DNA of 64,000 nt from Fomes fomentarius (Eukaryota > Basidiomycota > Agaricomycetes > Polyporales > Polyporaceae), in the NCBI GenBank assembly GCA_022606135.1, contig JABYQN010000001.1, positions 4,402,001-4,466,000 of the forward strand, in the 5' to 3' direction. Below the pieces are notes generated by a model that worked only from the letters and a program-made list of their open reading frames with translations, was not told the origin of the DNA and did not search any database. The translations under genes and the position numbers were made by a program. Shown here piece after piece: positions 48,025-60,207 of this stretch. Each line of letters begins with the position of its first letter. Position 1 is the stretch's first letter.

Positions 48025-49733
48025 TCAAGTGGATGGGACGTGTGTCTTTTGTAACGCCGATTTGTTGAGATTTCGTTGGAGGATGGCGCTATGAATGAAT
48101 ACAAAGGGAGAACGTTAGTACATCCCCTAGAGGTGAATGATTCGATGGCCGACGGTGTTGCGATGACATTCGTGCACTCACTCTGAACGTGATACGGCAA
48201 AGTGGTTAGCTACTAAGTTCGTCATGAAAGGAACTTGACGGACCTCTGACAGCTCCCAGGAGGAATCGATCAAGGTCTTTATCTTCCGTTGCACTCGCCA
48301 GGCTTGACAAATGCAAAATCGTCAACAAGCGACAGGAAACCATGGGGGTATCAACATACTGGATGTAGACACTCCTGTCCTCTGGGGTTCCGCCCAACGC
48401 GCTTAGCATAGCGAAGCTGTTCCTGAAGTATTGTGAACCAGCGTCGGCGTTGTTTGCACTTCCAGCGTATTTCTTCAGGGAGATGTGATGGTCAGTGTGC
48501 AAAGTCAGGAGCCAGAGATGGAACGAACTGGAAAGAAGTCGTTGATATTCGACTGCCGTATTCGCTGCTCAAAGAGGTCGAATTTGTTCAAACACAGAAT
48601 CTGTCCTCGGGGTCATGAGCACCCAAATGAAGCATTAGTAGTCTATCGATGAACCGACCAGCGCAGCGCGTTTGAACCATTGTGACTGTGATATGCTTCT
48701 CCATAGTACCATCGCCTCTTCCATTTGATTCTGAGAAGACACGCAGGTGAGGAAAAGGATGGTCGACGAAGGAAGGCTTACGATGCTGCATACCACAGTA
48801 CGATCTTCCGAGCTAGACCGGTCGTAGCTGTTCAGGCTCGCCACAAATACTACCGCATCGACGTCTTCGAAGCAATGAATCCACTTTCTCTTCTCCCCAA
48901 CTGTATCGCCGACTAGAATCATATGGAGATCAAAATCCTTGGTCTTGAGGACCTCCTCCGTGAGCCCCTTCTTCTTCTCGTACGTATGGAGGATATCCTG
49001 CGTGCTGGGAACATAGCTAGGCTCGAACAGGCGCGTGATGTGCGAAAAGAAGTACGGAAGGCTAGGAAGCACCGTCACGAGGCGTCAAAATCTCTAGGGA
49101 GGGCCGCAGCGCGGAGTATATGGCCGGACTTACTTCTCTGGCAGCGCGGCTTCGTTGCCACGGGAATACGCAGCCTGGACGCTGGGGTCCTCCCACAGCC
49201 GCTCGAAGACGTGGCGGCATTCTTCGGGGAAAGGCTCTCCGGGCTGCAAGTCGGGAATGTCGTCGAGCAGCCAGACCAGATGCTGATTGCGCTCTGATAA
49301 CTCGAATTTGAGGTCAGTCATGTGGTCGAGCACTGAGTGGAGACCATGTATGATGTTACGGAAGACGAGCCGGCGGTAGTGGTCCAGTTCTCCGGGGGTA
49401 TACGGTATACCACACAGGATACGCATCTGCTTGAAGAGAGTAGACTTTCCAGCACTTTCTGCGCCGAGGATGAGCACCTGGGCGGTCCTGCTCATACCGT
49501 TACCTAATGGATAATGCAACCAGAGCTTCTCACCTTGGCTTTGTACCGCCTTTCCTGTAGTGCCTCCGTCTCATTCGGGTTCGCTTTCAACTTCATTGCA
49601 TATCAGCGCTCCAAGGGGTGTGAGAGAGTGATTATGATATACTTGCCTTGTCCTTATCCCGAAACTGCGTCATTCCTTTCTGCGGACGCTTTTTCAGAGC
49701 GCTGGCGTAGGAGATGGACATGCATACGCCCAT
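48025..49733 (-). CDS. Atypical heterotrimeric G-protein alpha subunit
   Basis: Starts at ATG 49733 with MGVCMS, a fit for N-myristoylation at Gly2 and palmitoylation at Cys4. The P-loop is GAESAGKST (about residues 53-61). The helical domain follows, then switch I reads YVPSTQDILHTYEKKKGL, where typical subunits have an Arg-Val-Lys-Thr-Thr-Gly core. Switch II reads LVGDTVGEKRKWIHCFEDVD instead of DVGGQ-R-SERKKW. The catalytic Arg, the Mg-binding Thr and the catalytic Gln are therefore all replaced. The base-binding NKFD and the SAT (TCAT-like) motifs remain. The end reads AILQRNLNKSALQ with extra residues. The first intron has a GC donor (AAG|GCAAGT). The last splice junction, between about 48240 and 48070, is not resolved. 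Length is roughly 380 residues. Divergent G-alpha paralogs are known in basidiomycetes. Confidence 0.85.
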
Positions 49734-51364
49734 GGCTGGTACATGTGGTCTCTTCAAAAGAGATGACTGGATATCAGTAGTAGGGACTAATGCGCCCGAG
49801 CCTGTAGCCTGAGAAGGGTAACGAAGGCGTCAAGAATCGAATAGTGCGGCGGACGTTGACGGATGCAGGGAACATGTCATGGCAGTGATAACATAGTAGG
49901 TGTCCTATGCAATTAAGTTGACAAACTTGGTACAAGGACACTATGAGTTTCTGCTTGTGGTCAAGCCCAACCTCGCTCAGGCTGGTGGCGGTTTCAACAA
50001 GACGTGACTTGTCACTGGAGGCTACATAGACGCTGGCAGACAGTGCCGTCGGCAATGGCGCCCGACAACAGAATCGCGATTGGCCATGCTTGCCGGACTG
50101 CGCGCTGCGGAGCTTCTGTTCGAACCTCGAACTACCTTGGATACTCGAGGGTGATATTGACTTCCAAACCCCACGACTGATATCTCCTCGTCCTCTACTC
50201 AAACTCGGCATAAGTAAGTCCAACTACAAGTGAAGCGCCGCCGGAGGACCCCCCATGATTGAGTTTTGACCCTAACTACTAGTACTAAATTCTTCCTGTC
50301 ATCGGCGGGGCAGCCGCGGAGGAATGGCGGCACGATATCAACCTCCAGCTGCGATGTCAGGGGGAGTTAGGACCGCGAGCGACATCCTGGCGCGATGCCC
50401 GCACAACTCCACTCAACGATGAATGAATGACCTGTAACTAGGTACCGATGAGATTGTTGTGCCCTTACGTACGACGCCGACTGTCGTTTCATGAGAGCAG
50501 GTGCAGCGATACGCAGCATCAGTGGACACAGTGACATGTTGTGTTTGCACTTTGCCCGTCAGACAACAGATCGAGCCATTCGTTCACGTTCATCCTACTC
50601 ATTGCATCAAGTTCAACAGCTCGTTCAGTCTGCAAAGGATGCGGACTTCTCTCTCATGATTCTGAACAATTAGACGTCACGGTGCATGGAGTAAGACTTG
50701 TACAAATGAACGGATTGTCATGACCGCCGACGAGAAGATAGGTAAGTTCTACTTGCGCACTTACGTAGCTGTGCCTGATGTATAAACTTCGCAGGCGGTA
50801 TCACGGGCGTACGGCACTCCTTGAACTAGCAAGGTCCGCGAAACGCTCCACATCCAGTGTGTATATGTTTGCACGGACGACCATCCGCAGTCGACTACTG
50901 ATGCGTACTGTCGGCTGGCCGCAGAATTGCCTCTGGTGGGCCGCCGGCCATCATGCCCACGTACGGTTCCGAGCAATGGGGTTGTACGGCTTCTCTCGCG
51001 TACATCGCACTGTCTCGGAAAGCGTTGTGACCGTGGACACCATGAGTGTGAGCATGGGCCGCAGTCGTGTATTCTGATAAACTTCCTTCAGGTTAAGCGG
51101 CGCTGCGGGGCGTACGCTCGCGCAAATTCCCCGGTCTACGACCGCTGCGCACGTTGTGCTGGACGCCAATCTGTGCGACGACAACGATACGCGCCATGTT
51201 CTCCGATCCTACGCACGAAGAGCCCGCGTTTCAGGTCTGTCTTGCCTGCATATAAAAACGCGAGGCCGTCATTCATGGTGAGCACCAACACTGCAACCAT
51301 CCCAGCCTCGTCACCGTTCATTCCTTCGAGTCACAGGCGCATCTCTTTCTTTTACCCTCTCACC
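49734..51364. other. Divergent intergenic region, G-alpha / laccase
   Basis: This should contain the upstream region of both genes. Short frames only. Putative laccase promoter elements are listed separately. Confidence 0.5.
51105..51258 (+). promoter_or_regulatory. Putative laccase core promoter with CreA-, metal-response- and TATA-like elements
   Basis: TATAAAAA lies at 51251-51258, about 110 nt before the laccase ATG. A SYGGRG-type carbon-catabolite site (GCGGGG) is at 51105-51110. TGCGCAC, which fits the metal-response core TGCRCNC, is at 51146-51152, and a second copy is at 50754-50760. Such sites are commonly reported in laccase promoters, but short motifs also occur by chance. Confidence 0.45.
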
Positions 51365-53416
51365 ATGGGCAAGCTTCAGTCTTTCACTGCCCTTGTTGTT
51401 CTCTTGTTCTCCTCCGCGAACCGCGCGGTAGCTGCCATCGGTCCGGTCACCGACCTGACGATATCCAACGCAGACGTCTCACCCGATGGCTTCACTCGCG
51501 CTGCTGTTGTGATGAATGGTCAGACCCCAGGACCACTCATCACAGGTAACAAGGTACGCCGTAGTACTCGTTGGCGCGTTACTAGACTCTTTCATTCATC
51601 ACGCGCACGTAGGGCGACAACTTCCAGATCAACGTCATAGACAGTCTGGACAATGACACTATGCTTACACCTACAACCATCGTGAGCATTGTCATTTGTA
51701 TGCTACACACTTCTCCATGCTCACCCAAAACATCTACTCGCTCTAGCACTGGCATGGATTCTTCCAGAAAGGGACTAATTGGGCAGATGGGGCCGCATTC
51801 GTCAACCAATGCCCGATATCCACAGGAAACTCGTTCTTGTACGACTTCACCGCTACAGATCAAGCTGGTACCTTCTGGTATCACAGCCACTTGTCCACCC
51901 AGTACTGTGACGGGCTTCGCGGGCCTTTGGTGGTGTACGACCCCGATGACCCACATGCATCATTGTATGATGTTGATGACGGTGAGCCTCGTCCTATTCA
52001 TGCCTCGGCAAACAAAACTGACATACCCGGTAGACACCACAGTGTTGACTGTGTCTGATTGGTACCACACCGCTGCTCGCTTGGGCACCCAATTCCCGTG
52101 AGTCATTCTAAATAGCCTGTATAACCGAAGGGCTCTAACAGGGTTTGAATCGTCGTAGGACTGCGGACTCTACTCTCATCAACGGTCTCGGTCGTTTCGC
52201 CGGCGGTGATGCTGACTCTGCGCTGGCCGTGGTCAATGTCACCCAGGGCCAACGCTACCGCTTCCGCCTGCTCTCTCTCTCGTGCGACCCCAACCATATC
52301 TTCACCATTCAGGGTCACAACTTCACCGTTATCGAGGTCGACGGCGTCAACGTCGAACCCGTCACCGTGGACTCTATCCAGATTTATGCCGGTCAGCGGT
52401 ACTCGTTCGTTGTACGTGCCCTTGTTTTTCTTCTGGGTCATCTTTGATATCTGATAACACCTTCGTACAGCTCACAGCGGATCAGGACGTCGATAACTAC
52501 TGGATCCAGGCAGTTCCGAACACGGGTACTGTCACCACTACCGGTGGCGTGAATTCCGCTATCCTGCGTTACTCCGGGGCGGAAGAGATCGAACCCGACG
52601 CGGCCGACCAGAGCAGCACCAACCTTCTAGCCGAGACTGACCTTGTACCCCTTGAAAACCTGGCTGCTCCGGGAGATGCTAGCGAGGGCGGTGTCGACTA
52701 TGCACTCAGCCTCGACTTTGATTTCGTACGTCTTTTTCACGCTGGACAGCGTTCACCGACTTACTGACCGCCTCGCGTGAGTACAGAACGGGACCGCCTT
52801 CTTTATCAATGGCGATTCGTTCACCCCGCCCAGTGTCCCCGTCCTTCTCCAAATCATGAGTGGTACACAGTCTGCCGCGGACCTCCTACCCAGCGGCAGC
52901 GTGTACACCCTCCCATCAAACGCGACTGTGGAGATCTCGTTCCCAATGACGTCCACTAACGCTCCTGGCGCCCCTCATCCCTTCCATTTGCATGGGGTAA
53001 GTCTCGTCTTACTTTTCTCCTGAACGTGATTTTTGATCCTACTAATCACCTTGACACGCAGCACACCTTCTACGTCGTCCGCAGCGCAGGCAGCTCCGAC
53101 TACAACTACGTGAACCCTCCGCAGCGCGACACCGTCAGTGCGGGGACTGCAGGCGACAATGTCACTATCCGGTTCACGACGAACAACCCTGGCCCGTGGT
53201 TCCTCCACTGTCACATTGACTACCATCTCGAAGCTGGGTTCGCCATCGTTTTGAGTGAGGATACAGAGGAAGCTGCTTCTCTCAACACCGCTTCGTGTGA
53301 GTGTCGTCGCGGCTGTTGGTTCAACTTTCATGGATCTGTACTCATGCTGTTATACCGTAGCTGCTTGGGACGACCTGTGCCCCGACTACAACGCTGCCTA
53401 CCCCGACGGCATCTGA
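51365..53416 (+). CDS. Laccase (secreted multicopper oxidase)
   Basis: Oxidises phenols while reducing oxygen to water; extracellular, with roles in lignin breakdown or pigmentation. Nine exons encode about 520 residues. A signal peptide of about 23 residues ends RAVA before [10 protein letters not shown]. The four copper signatures are present: [15 protein letters not shown] (L1), [16 protein letters not shown] (L2), HPFHLHGHTF (L3, split by an intron) and [15 protein letters not shown] (L4). The residue ten after the L4 Cys is Phe, the axial position of class 3, usually high-potential, laccases. Apparent stops disappear on splicing; the [11 protein letters not shown] joint uses the acceptor near 52157. 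Several NxS/T sites are visible. The final exon, [17 protein letters not shown], is typical in length. TATA-type promoter upstream. Confidence 0.96.
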
Positions 53417-56400
53417 GTATCATTAACTGTGGTACTCGACGGGATGCTGAAGGCTACACACCTCTCTGACACCCTGCGTGTCATACTGTCGTTACTTACT
53501 TCAACGGATGTACTCTGGGATAGATCAAGAATTTGAAGGGAGGACTGTCGTTCGTCTCGGTCTCATCCGTTGGATTCCTTTAATCCTTGCTGCCATCTAT
53601 CCTTATCTTAAGTTGGTATATACGTTGTCCTCAGCTCTCTTTGCTCTGCTGGCCCCACATTTCATTCGCTATCAGTACTACTTCTCCTTTCATAATGTGA
53701 TGTTTGGTGTTCGTGTTCGCAGAAAACCCGTACGGTAATCAATGGACTACTACTGTACCATTTCGAACCATGATTCATGCCACGCGTCCTCGGGGCCCTT
53801 GAAGGTGAATAAAAAGAGGTCGATCCCACGTCACCGAACCCTTTGAACGGGGTCGAGATGGTACAGTACAGCGGGTGAAGATGTCCATCAAAAAATAAAT
53901 AAAAAACATTGAGTAACGTCTCACCTCATGCTACCACTCAAAATCATGACAGGCGGGGATTGTCGTCGGACCTATTCGTTTCCATCACCGTTCTGTATAT
54001 TTCAATCGCGAATCGCGTCGATTGAGCAAGCACGTACGGCATCGGTAGGGTCTCCGAGATACCCGAAGCAGGAATTCCCTAGCAGGCGGTGGCCTAGGCG
54101 ATAGCGATGGCATCTTCGATATTTATAAAAGCGGCGTTGGGCGACTCAGACGGTGCGGCGACCCGGTGGGTATCTTCGCCTTGAGGGTCTCACTCTGCAC
54201 GACTGCAGCGAGCTCGAGGAATCATGACTGACTGTGTCAGGAGCGACTTTCCGGAGTCCGGAGAAGACCGCCTTCCCAAGCTGATCATGGAAGATAATTG
54301 TCGATCGGAGCCTCGGGGCAGGCTAGACGCCTTCCACATGTAGGGACTAGGTTGAGTCGTAACGAGTATGGCAGATCCCAGAGAACCCACAAGCCTGCCA
54401 CAATACTCCCGAGCGCCTGCAGTGGGACGTCCTAGAAGAGAAGCAGAGGGTCCTTCGGCGACGCTGTAGGCATCAGAAACAAGGATCACCAATGTATAGC
54501 ACTGCCCCGGCGTAAGACCGTTTCGTAGCTGCATGTTCGCTACAGACTGGGCTAGATTGCGAGAGAGGAAGAGGATGGATCCCGTGGGTGCCTTCGCGGA
54601 CGAGGATGTCCTATAGTACCCCGAGTCCAGGCGCCTCCTTTGTCACTGAGTCAGCTAGAACTAGGCACGCGAAAGCACTCACAACGTCTGGTCGGCCTGA
54701 ATCTTCTTATTGTCGCTGCTCCAACCTTCGTCGGGTATTCAGAGGAAGCGAAATTCTGTTTGGCTATCGTGGGCTTGAGAGGATCGGGAACCCTGAAATT
54801 CTCTTCAGGGACGGACACTTCAGGAAAGTTTGCGACTCGGGACTATTCTCGCGGGCAAGGTACTCTGGGAGATCTCCATCGACCTCCGTCGACGGCGCAC
54901 GTCTTACAGATACGACGAGTAGTATCTCGCTCAATGCTAATCTTATCATAATGACGTGCCAAATACCTTTGATCGAGAAGAAGATTGCGGTGGTGGATAA
55001 ACACCTCCATTCTAGGGGTTGTAGACAGAGGCTAGCAGGGCGCACATCATGATATGTATAAATTCTTCCCCATGCATGTTCTTGAGTGCTCTCGATCGCA
55101 TGATGGACGATGAGAATAGCGCATTCTCAGATAGGGGCGGGTGGATGCCGGCGGGACTGCGCCAGAACTCCGAACGGTAGAAGATGGCTCTCATACCCTG
55201 GATATGTCTCAGCGCCCGATGGGGCCCGGGGAAGGAGCAGATCCGGAGCAATGGTAAGAGCTGAAACGCACCCGTTGATGGCTTCTACCTTCCTGCGGTG
55301 CTTGACTCGAACCAGTGTGTCAAGCGGGTGTCCGTAAGGCACTGGCAGAACGCACATGTTTGTAGCTATCTCTGGTGTATACGGCTCATGAGAGGACAAG
55401 TTGGACAGATGAACAGCAGCTGTCTCAAATTCCGAGCGCATTCTGATCCTTCTCTGGGCGTTGCAGAAGCTGAGCCTGTTTTGATAGGACTACAAGCTCA
55501 AGTGGGGGTTACTGATACCGGCCATACATATCGTATCCGTGACCGGATATCGCCTCGAAGTGGATGATTAGCGGATTGTGAGATGTTCAATTCCTTATTC
55601 TAGAGCGTACCCTCAATCTCGTTATCCCTCTCTATTTGAATACTCATCGACCTGGATGACGCAAAAAGGACGAGCAATATGTGCATGGTAGAGCGAAGCT
55701 CCCTACGTACTTGACAGGTGTCGTCTCTACAGGTGTGGCTGTGCTATACCGGGGGTGGTATGTACAAAAGAGGAAGGTAACTCTCCCAACTTGGCTAGGT
55801 GGTTCATACGTGCTTCACCGCACTAGAAATCGATCACTCAGAGCACGAGTACCAGCACATCGGCGTTGTCAGCTCTACAGACGAGCATCGTAAAATCGTC
55901 GCCTTCGTTGAATAGAGCCTGGGCTGCGTGCGGGTATACACCGCTTACTAGATCTGTTCTTGAGAAAAGTTCTCACTATCAACAAGGAACCGCAGGTAAC
56001 GTCGCATTGCATACCTTCCCTAGAAAAAGAAAGAAGACGCAATCTTAACGTCCGCGTGTTCAACAGCCCTCAGTGCAGAAACCCACTGAGTCAGCCATCC
56101 ATTAGGAGTTCAACTTGGGGAACGAGAGGCCGCATGTGAGGATGATCATGATGCGCGCGAGAGCGTCACACATCTGCAGCACATCGAATTACCAGTACGC
56201 GAGCGCTAGCCTGTCAAACAAGCATGCGCAGATCAACGTTGAAGCTTTCGGTGAAGAGGAACGAACGAAGCCTGAACATTGAATGCCGGGAATCCGATGG
56301 AGGCGTGCGAATGCACTCACGATCGACGGCCATGTACTCAACGAACGTGAAAACGCGAGTATAGCCTTGTTCATGCTCGTTTCTAGGCCTAGATTCTCTG

Positions 56401-59400
56401 GTAAACAATGCTCTGGCCGGGGAGAGCCCCACAAATATGTATAGGAAAGAATTTGTATGGGGTTGTCTGTTGAGTTTAGACGGCAAGTGGATAGTGCGAA
56501 GACTCTGCCGGAGAGCCACCACCCGGAGCTTCGTTGATGGCGCTGCTGTGGCCCGGGAATGGAAGTACGGTAAGCACCGTCATAATGAGGTAAAAGGGTC
56601 TGGGAAGACACCATCGAGCATCATTCGGACCCGCTGGCAATAGTGCAGATGGGCAGTTATGTGATAGGGAGCGCATGTCGGTGTGATCGACGTATTGTGT
56701 ATATCTCAGACTCACCGCGTTGAAAAGATCATGAAACATAAGAGCACTCGCGCATACTTACCTCAAGCGATGGCAACGGGTTCCGAATGTTCCCGTGGGA
56801 TAGCTACTTGCGACTGTGTGAACCTATAACACTGAGTAAGGGAAGAAGATTGCTCTGTGTATTGACTTACTAAATACGACGTGAGATCGTGTATCTCCGT
56901 TGCGATGTATCGATCAGCCTTGACTAGCGTATGCATGATTCATGCATACCTGAAGTGGAACAAGCCACATTACTACGACCATCAGTCATGAAGTCAGCCC
57001 CACACTGTCACCGGGGTCAGAGCCGAAGGAAATTCAGCAGGCAAACTGGACGAGCATCATGACTGTCAAGCAAGATCTTCGTACTGCGGCTTATAAATTA
57101 GGATCCCCGTTTGCAAGGAAACAGCCAAAGCCGAGTACGTAAGACAGCCACTGCGACTTGTGCGACACACTACAAGCCTGTTGCACCCGCCAAAAACTGT
57201 CACCCTATTCATGACGATTGACAAGATACACGCTCTACAATGCATGGAATTCACGTACCATGAACCAGTGCAAGAACACTTTGTCGATGTCATCAGGACT
57301 CCGACAGGAGTGCCTCCATTGGTAGGCTCAAGGCGTTCGATGAGTTTAAGGTTCGTTGCTTAGTGAGCTAGACGACTGAACGAGGCTAGTCAACAACTAA
57401 CAGCATACTGTCGAAGCAAGAAGCAACACTCACTTTGCTTTCGACCTAGATGATCTCCAGGTTTTCCTGAGTACGCGATAGGCATCTCTGGTGTTCTACT
57501 TGAAGACCAGTGCTCGGATCATCTCTTGTCATGCCCCGGAAAGCAGTAAGTACTGCCGATGATGGCAGCCGGCGAATTGGATAGAGTATTTGAGCCTGAA
57601 TGACACAGCACGCCAGCTTCATCGGTTTCCTTCGTCCACAAGGCAAGTGGGGAAGATGTTACATACACTCGAAGGTACCGGCCGTAGCAAGCATGCAGAC
57701 GATCGGAAAGAGGTATGATCTCCTACCATCCGCAGAACACGTACTAAGCGAGCCACAACTGCCCACTCTGCCAGCCAAGGAAGCATGGAAGGAAGGTACC
57801 GGGATGAAATGGCAAAAGCGGGCCGGACTTTGCAAAAGCGAGGAAGCAAAAGCCAAAGCGATGAGAAGGGTCAGGCCCAGGGCGAACCCGGAAGGTTTGA
57901 CCCTGGAGCCGTGTGTGAACGAGATGGCCCCGCGAGGGCAGCGTAATCCACCCGAGTGGTGACTCTGTCAAGCACGGCCCACGTTGCCTGTGAGCGCGAT
58001 CTGGCCAAACGAGTTGTTAATCCTACCAGACGTATGCGGAGCCTTTGGGACAAGAACTTGCCACACCTACGGCAGCTGCCACGGCAAGCTGCGACGGCTC
58101 CACGACTTGGGGGAGGAGTTCTGCCATTCAGTAGCCGGCGATATGAAGTTTAAGCCGGCGATGCCGTGCGTCTGGGAACGACCTAGACAACCAGCTAGGA
58201 TGTCCTATAGTTCTTGTGCGTCAGCTAGACTCTCGAAGGCGTCGCACCTCGGTCGGTGCCTGTCGCATTCTTCAAGTTGCAACCTGGGCGCGCACAACAA
58301 CCCAGATATATAGTGCGAGTGATACCAGGGCTTATCGCAGGAGAAGGCTGATGCCCTCGTGGTAGTGTGAATGGGGCTGGTAATAGTTGTGGTAATTGTG
58401 CTCTCGAAGAGGCAGAATCCCAGTTGGCCACGTCGGACGGCGTGAGAGCCGCAATCGCAATGCATCCGATTGAGCGAGGTGCCAGTGGACCAGTTTTGAC
58501 AAAGCCGTATAAGTCCGTCCTCAATGCACTGGTTCCGAGCGTACGCTATGACCCGAGAGTGTGTGGACGAGGCGTGATATCTTGAGTGTTGAATCATTCA
58601 CCAGCAGAAGGCTCGGACTCAGAACTGCGACTCGGAACTTGAATTTCGAAGATTGCCGCCTATCCAAAGCGCCTAGTATAATAGGTCCGAGATCGGTTGA
58701 ACCAACCAATCCTCCGCCGAGCTGAACCTTCAAGCTCTACGTATCGACAATTTATTTTCAAGGTAACTCGCGTGCCCTACGTTGCTCAGTACGCTTCGAA
58801 ATTGCCACTCACTGTGGAGCGTCGTCAGGATAGCTACTTCTCATCTGCCACTCATGTACATGGGCCACGTGTAAACCGCCCCTATCGTCAGCTGTTAGTT
58901 CCCGGCATGGTAAGCTCATGCCTTATTTACATAGCACACGGTTGCAATACGTAGATGCTGACATGGGCCCTAGGTACTGTTAACAAAGTCCGACAGGAAT
59001 GCCCAATGGCCGGTCTTCGGACAAGTATACGCACCGATGGGAGTGGGACCACGGCGGCGAGCCAGATCCACCTCAAGAAACCTTTCTCCTCTAGCCGAGC
59101 CTGTAGAGGCTCTTCGAAAGAAGCGGGTCCTCAAACATCCTCCTGTTCCCCGATGTATTTGACCCAACCACTCTGCCGAAGCCGACGTACCTTTCCCACC
59201 CGGAACGGTCGGCACTGGATCTGCCATCGTAGCATACCGAAGAATGGAGAGTTGTGCAGAGAAAAATCCGCCTCAAATTTCCATGGAAATCGCCGCGTTC
59301 TCTGAAACAGGTGATCCTCTGCTTGGGGCTGGGTTATGGACCTATATAGTTGACCGTCCGCATTCACTACTCTGCAGACCCACACAGTCGTCAGTGGACG

Positions 59401-59447
59401 TCCTTCCCCCACCCACCTACGCTCCTTCCGACCTACAGCAGTATATC
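53417..59447. other. Long region without a recognised gene
   Basis: Six kilobases between laccase and the ICMT gene. Minus-strand pieces near 54190-54540, 54760-55045, 55130-55440 and 56190-56520 contain stretches that look like membrane or tail sequence, and donor/acceptor-like sites, but no continuous model or family match could be made. They may be a decayed gene. A plus frame at 57600-57962 (120 codons) has no motif. No transposon hallmarks were seen. Confidence 0.45.
59343..59349 (+). promoter_or_regulatory. TATA-like box of the ICMT gene
   Basis: TATATAG sits about 100 nt before the ATG at 59448, at a spacing like that of the laccase gene. Positional evidence only. Confidence 0.3.
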
Positions 59448-60207
59448 ATGAACCCTCTCGTCTTCCTTAAGGCTGTCCTACTCACCAGCTCCTCCATTCT
59501 TTGCTTTGCCGCCTTAATTCCACCAAAGCGTGCATCTGAGCGCACGCAAAAGCTCTACACCGGTCAGCCCTTCGAATACCTCGTCCGGATTCTAGGTTAC
59601 ATTGCCTGCGTACGTTCCTGATATTGCCCCGCCCATACACATCTCTGACTCACCCAACAATCAGTTCGTCATCGTATCGCCATCATTCAGCCAATCCGCG
59701 CTCATCCTATCGCACGACGTAACTCCCGGTGCTACGTCACTGCTCTGCCCCGCCAACGCGAACCACATCGAGCCGCTTTTCGGGATGTCCCCTCGATTCG
59801 TCGTGGGCGCCGCTCTCGCCTTCGCGGGAGCGCTCTTCCGGCTGTGGTCCTACCGCGCGCTTGGGTCGCTCTTCACCTTCGAAGTGTCCATCAAGAACGA
59901 CCACGCACTGATCACCTCCGGACCATATGGTCTTGTGCGACACCCCGCGTACACCGGTGTTGTCCTACTTCTCCTTGGAGAGCAGCTCATGCAGTTTGGA
60001 GCGGGTGGATACGTCTCCCACTGCGGGATTGAGAACACTCCTTTCCTACCATTCATCTACATCTGGCGATACGGCTCCCTCTTCACTGTGTATTCGCTTT
60101 ACAAGCGATGCACTGTCGAGGACAGGCAATTGTTGGAGCGCTTCGGAGCCGTGTGGGAGGACTATGCAGCGAAAGTTCGCTGTAAGCTGGTCCCTTTCCT
60201 GCTATAG
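59448..60207 (+). CDS. Isoprenylcysteine carboxyl methyltransferase family protein
   Basis: Two exons (59448-59609, 59665-60207) encode 234 residues. An N-terminal hydrophobic helix (about 4-25) is followed by further helices, then the conserved C-terminal catalytic block: LFTFEVSIKNDHALITSGPY, GLVRHPAYTGVVLLLLG (the RHPxYxG cofactor-binding motif) and RCTVEDRQLLERFGAVWEDY, with YAAKVRCKLVPFLL at the end. Ste14-type enzymes methylate the C-terminal prenylcysteine of Ras, Rho and lipopeptide pheromones at the ER. Basidiomycetes carry several divergent members, so the substrate is not certain. The length matches the family. Confidence 0.9.

Noticed and set aside
47790..48200. Minus-strand frame of 136 codons beside the G-alpha gene
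   Set aside because: It overlaps the region coding AILQRNLNKSALQ in another frame. The G-alpha match explains this DNA better.
52040..52160. Apparent stop codons in the laccase near the DWYH motif
   Set aside because: The acceptors chosen from family sequence (DDDTTVLTV and [11 protein letters not shown]) give an uninterrupted frame, so the gene is not broken.
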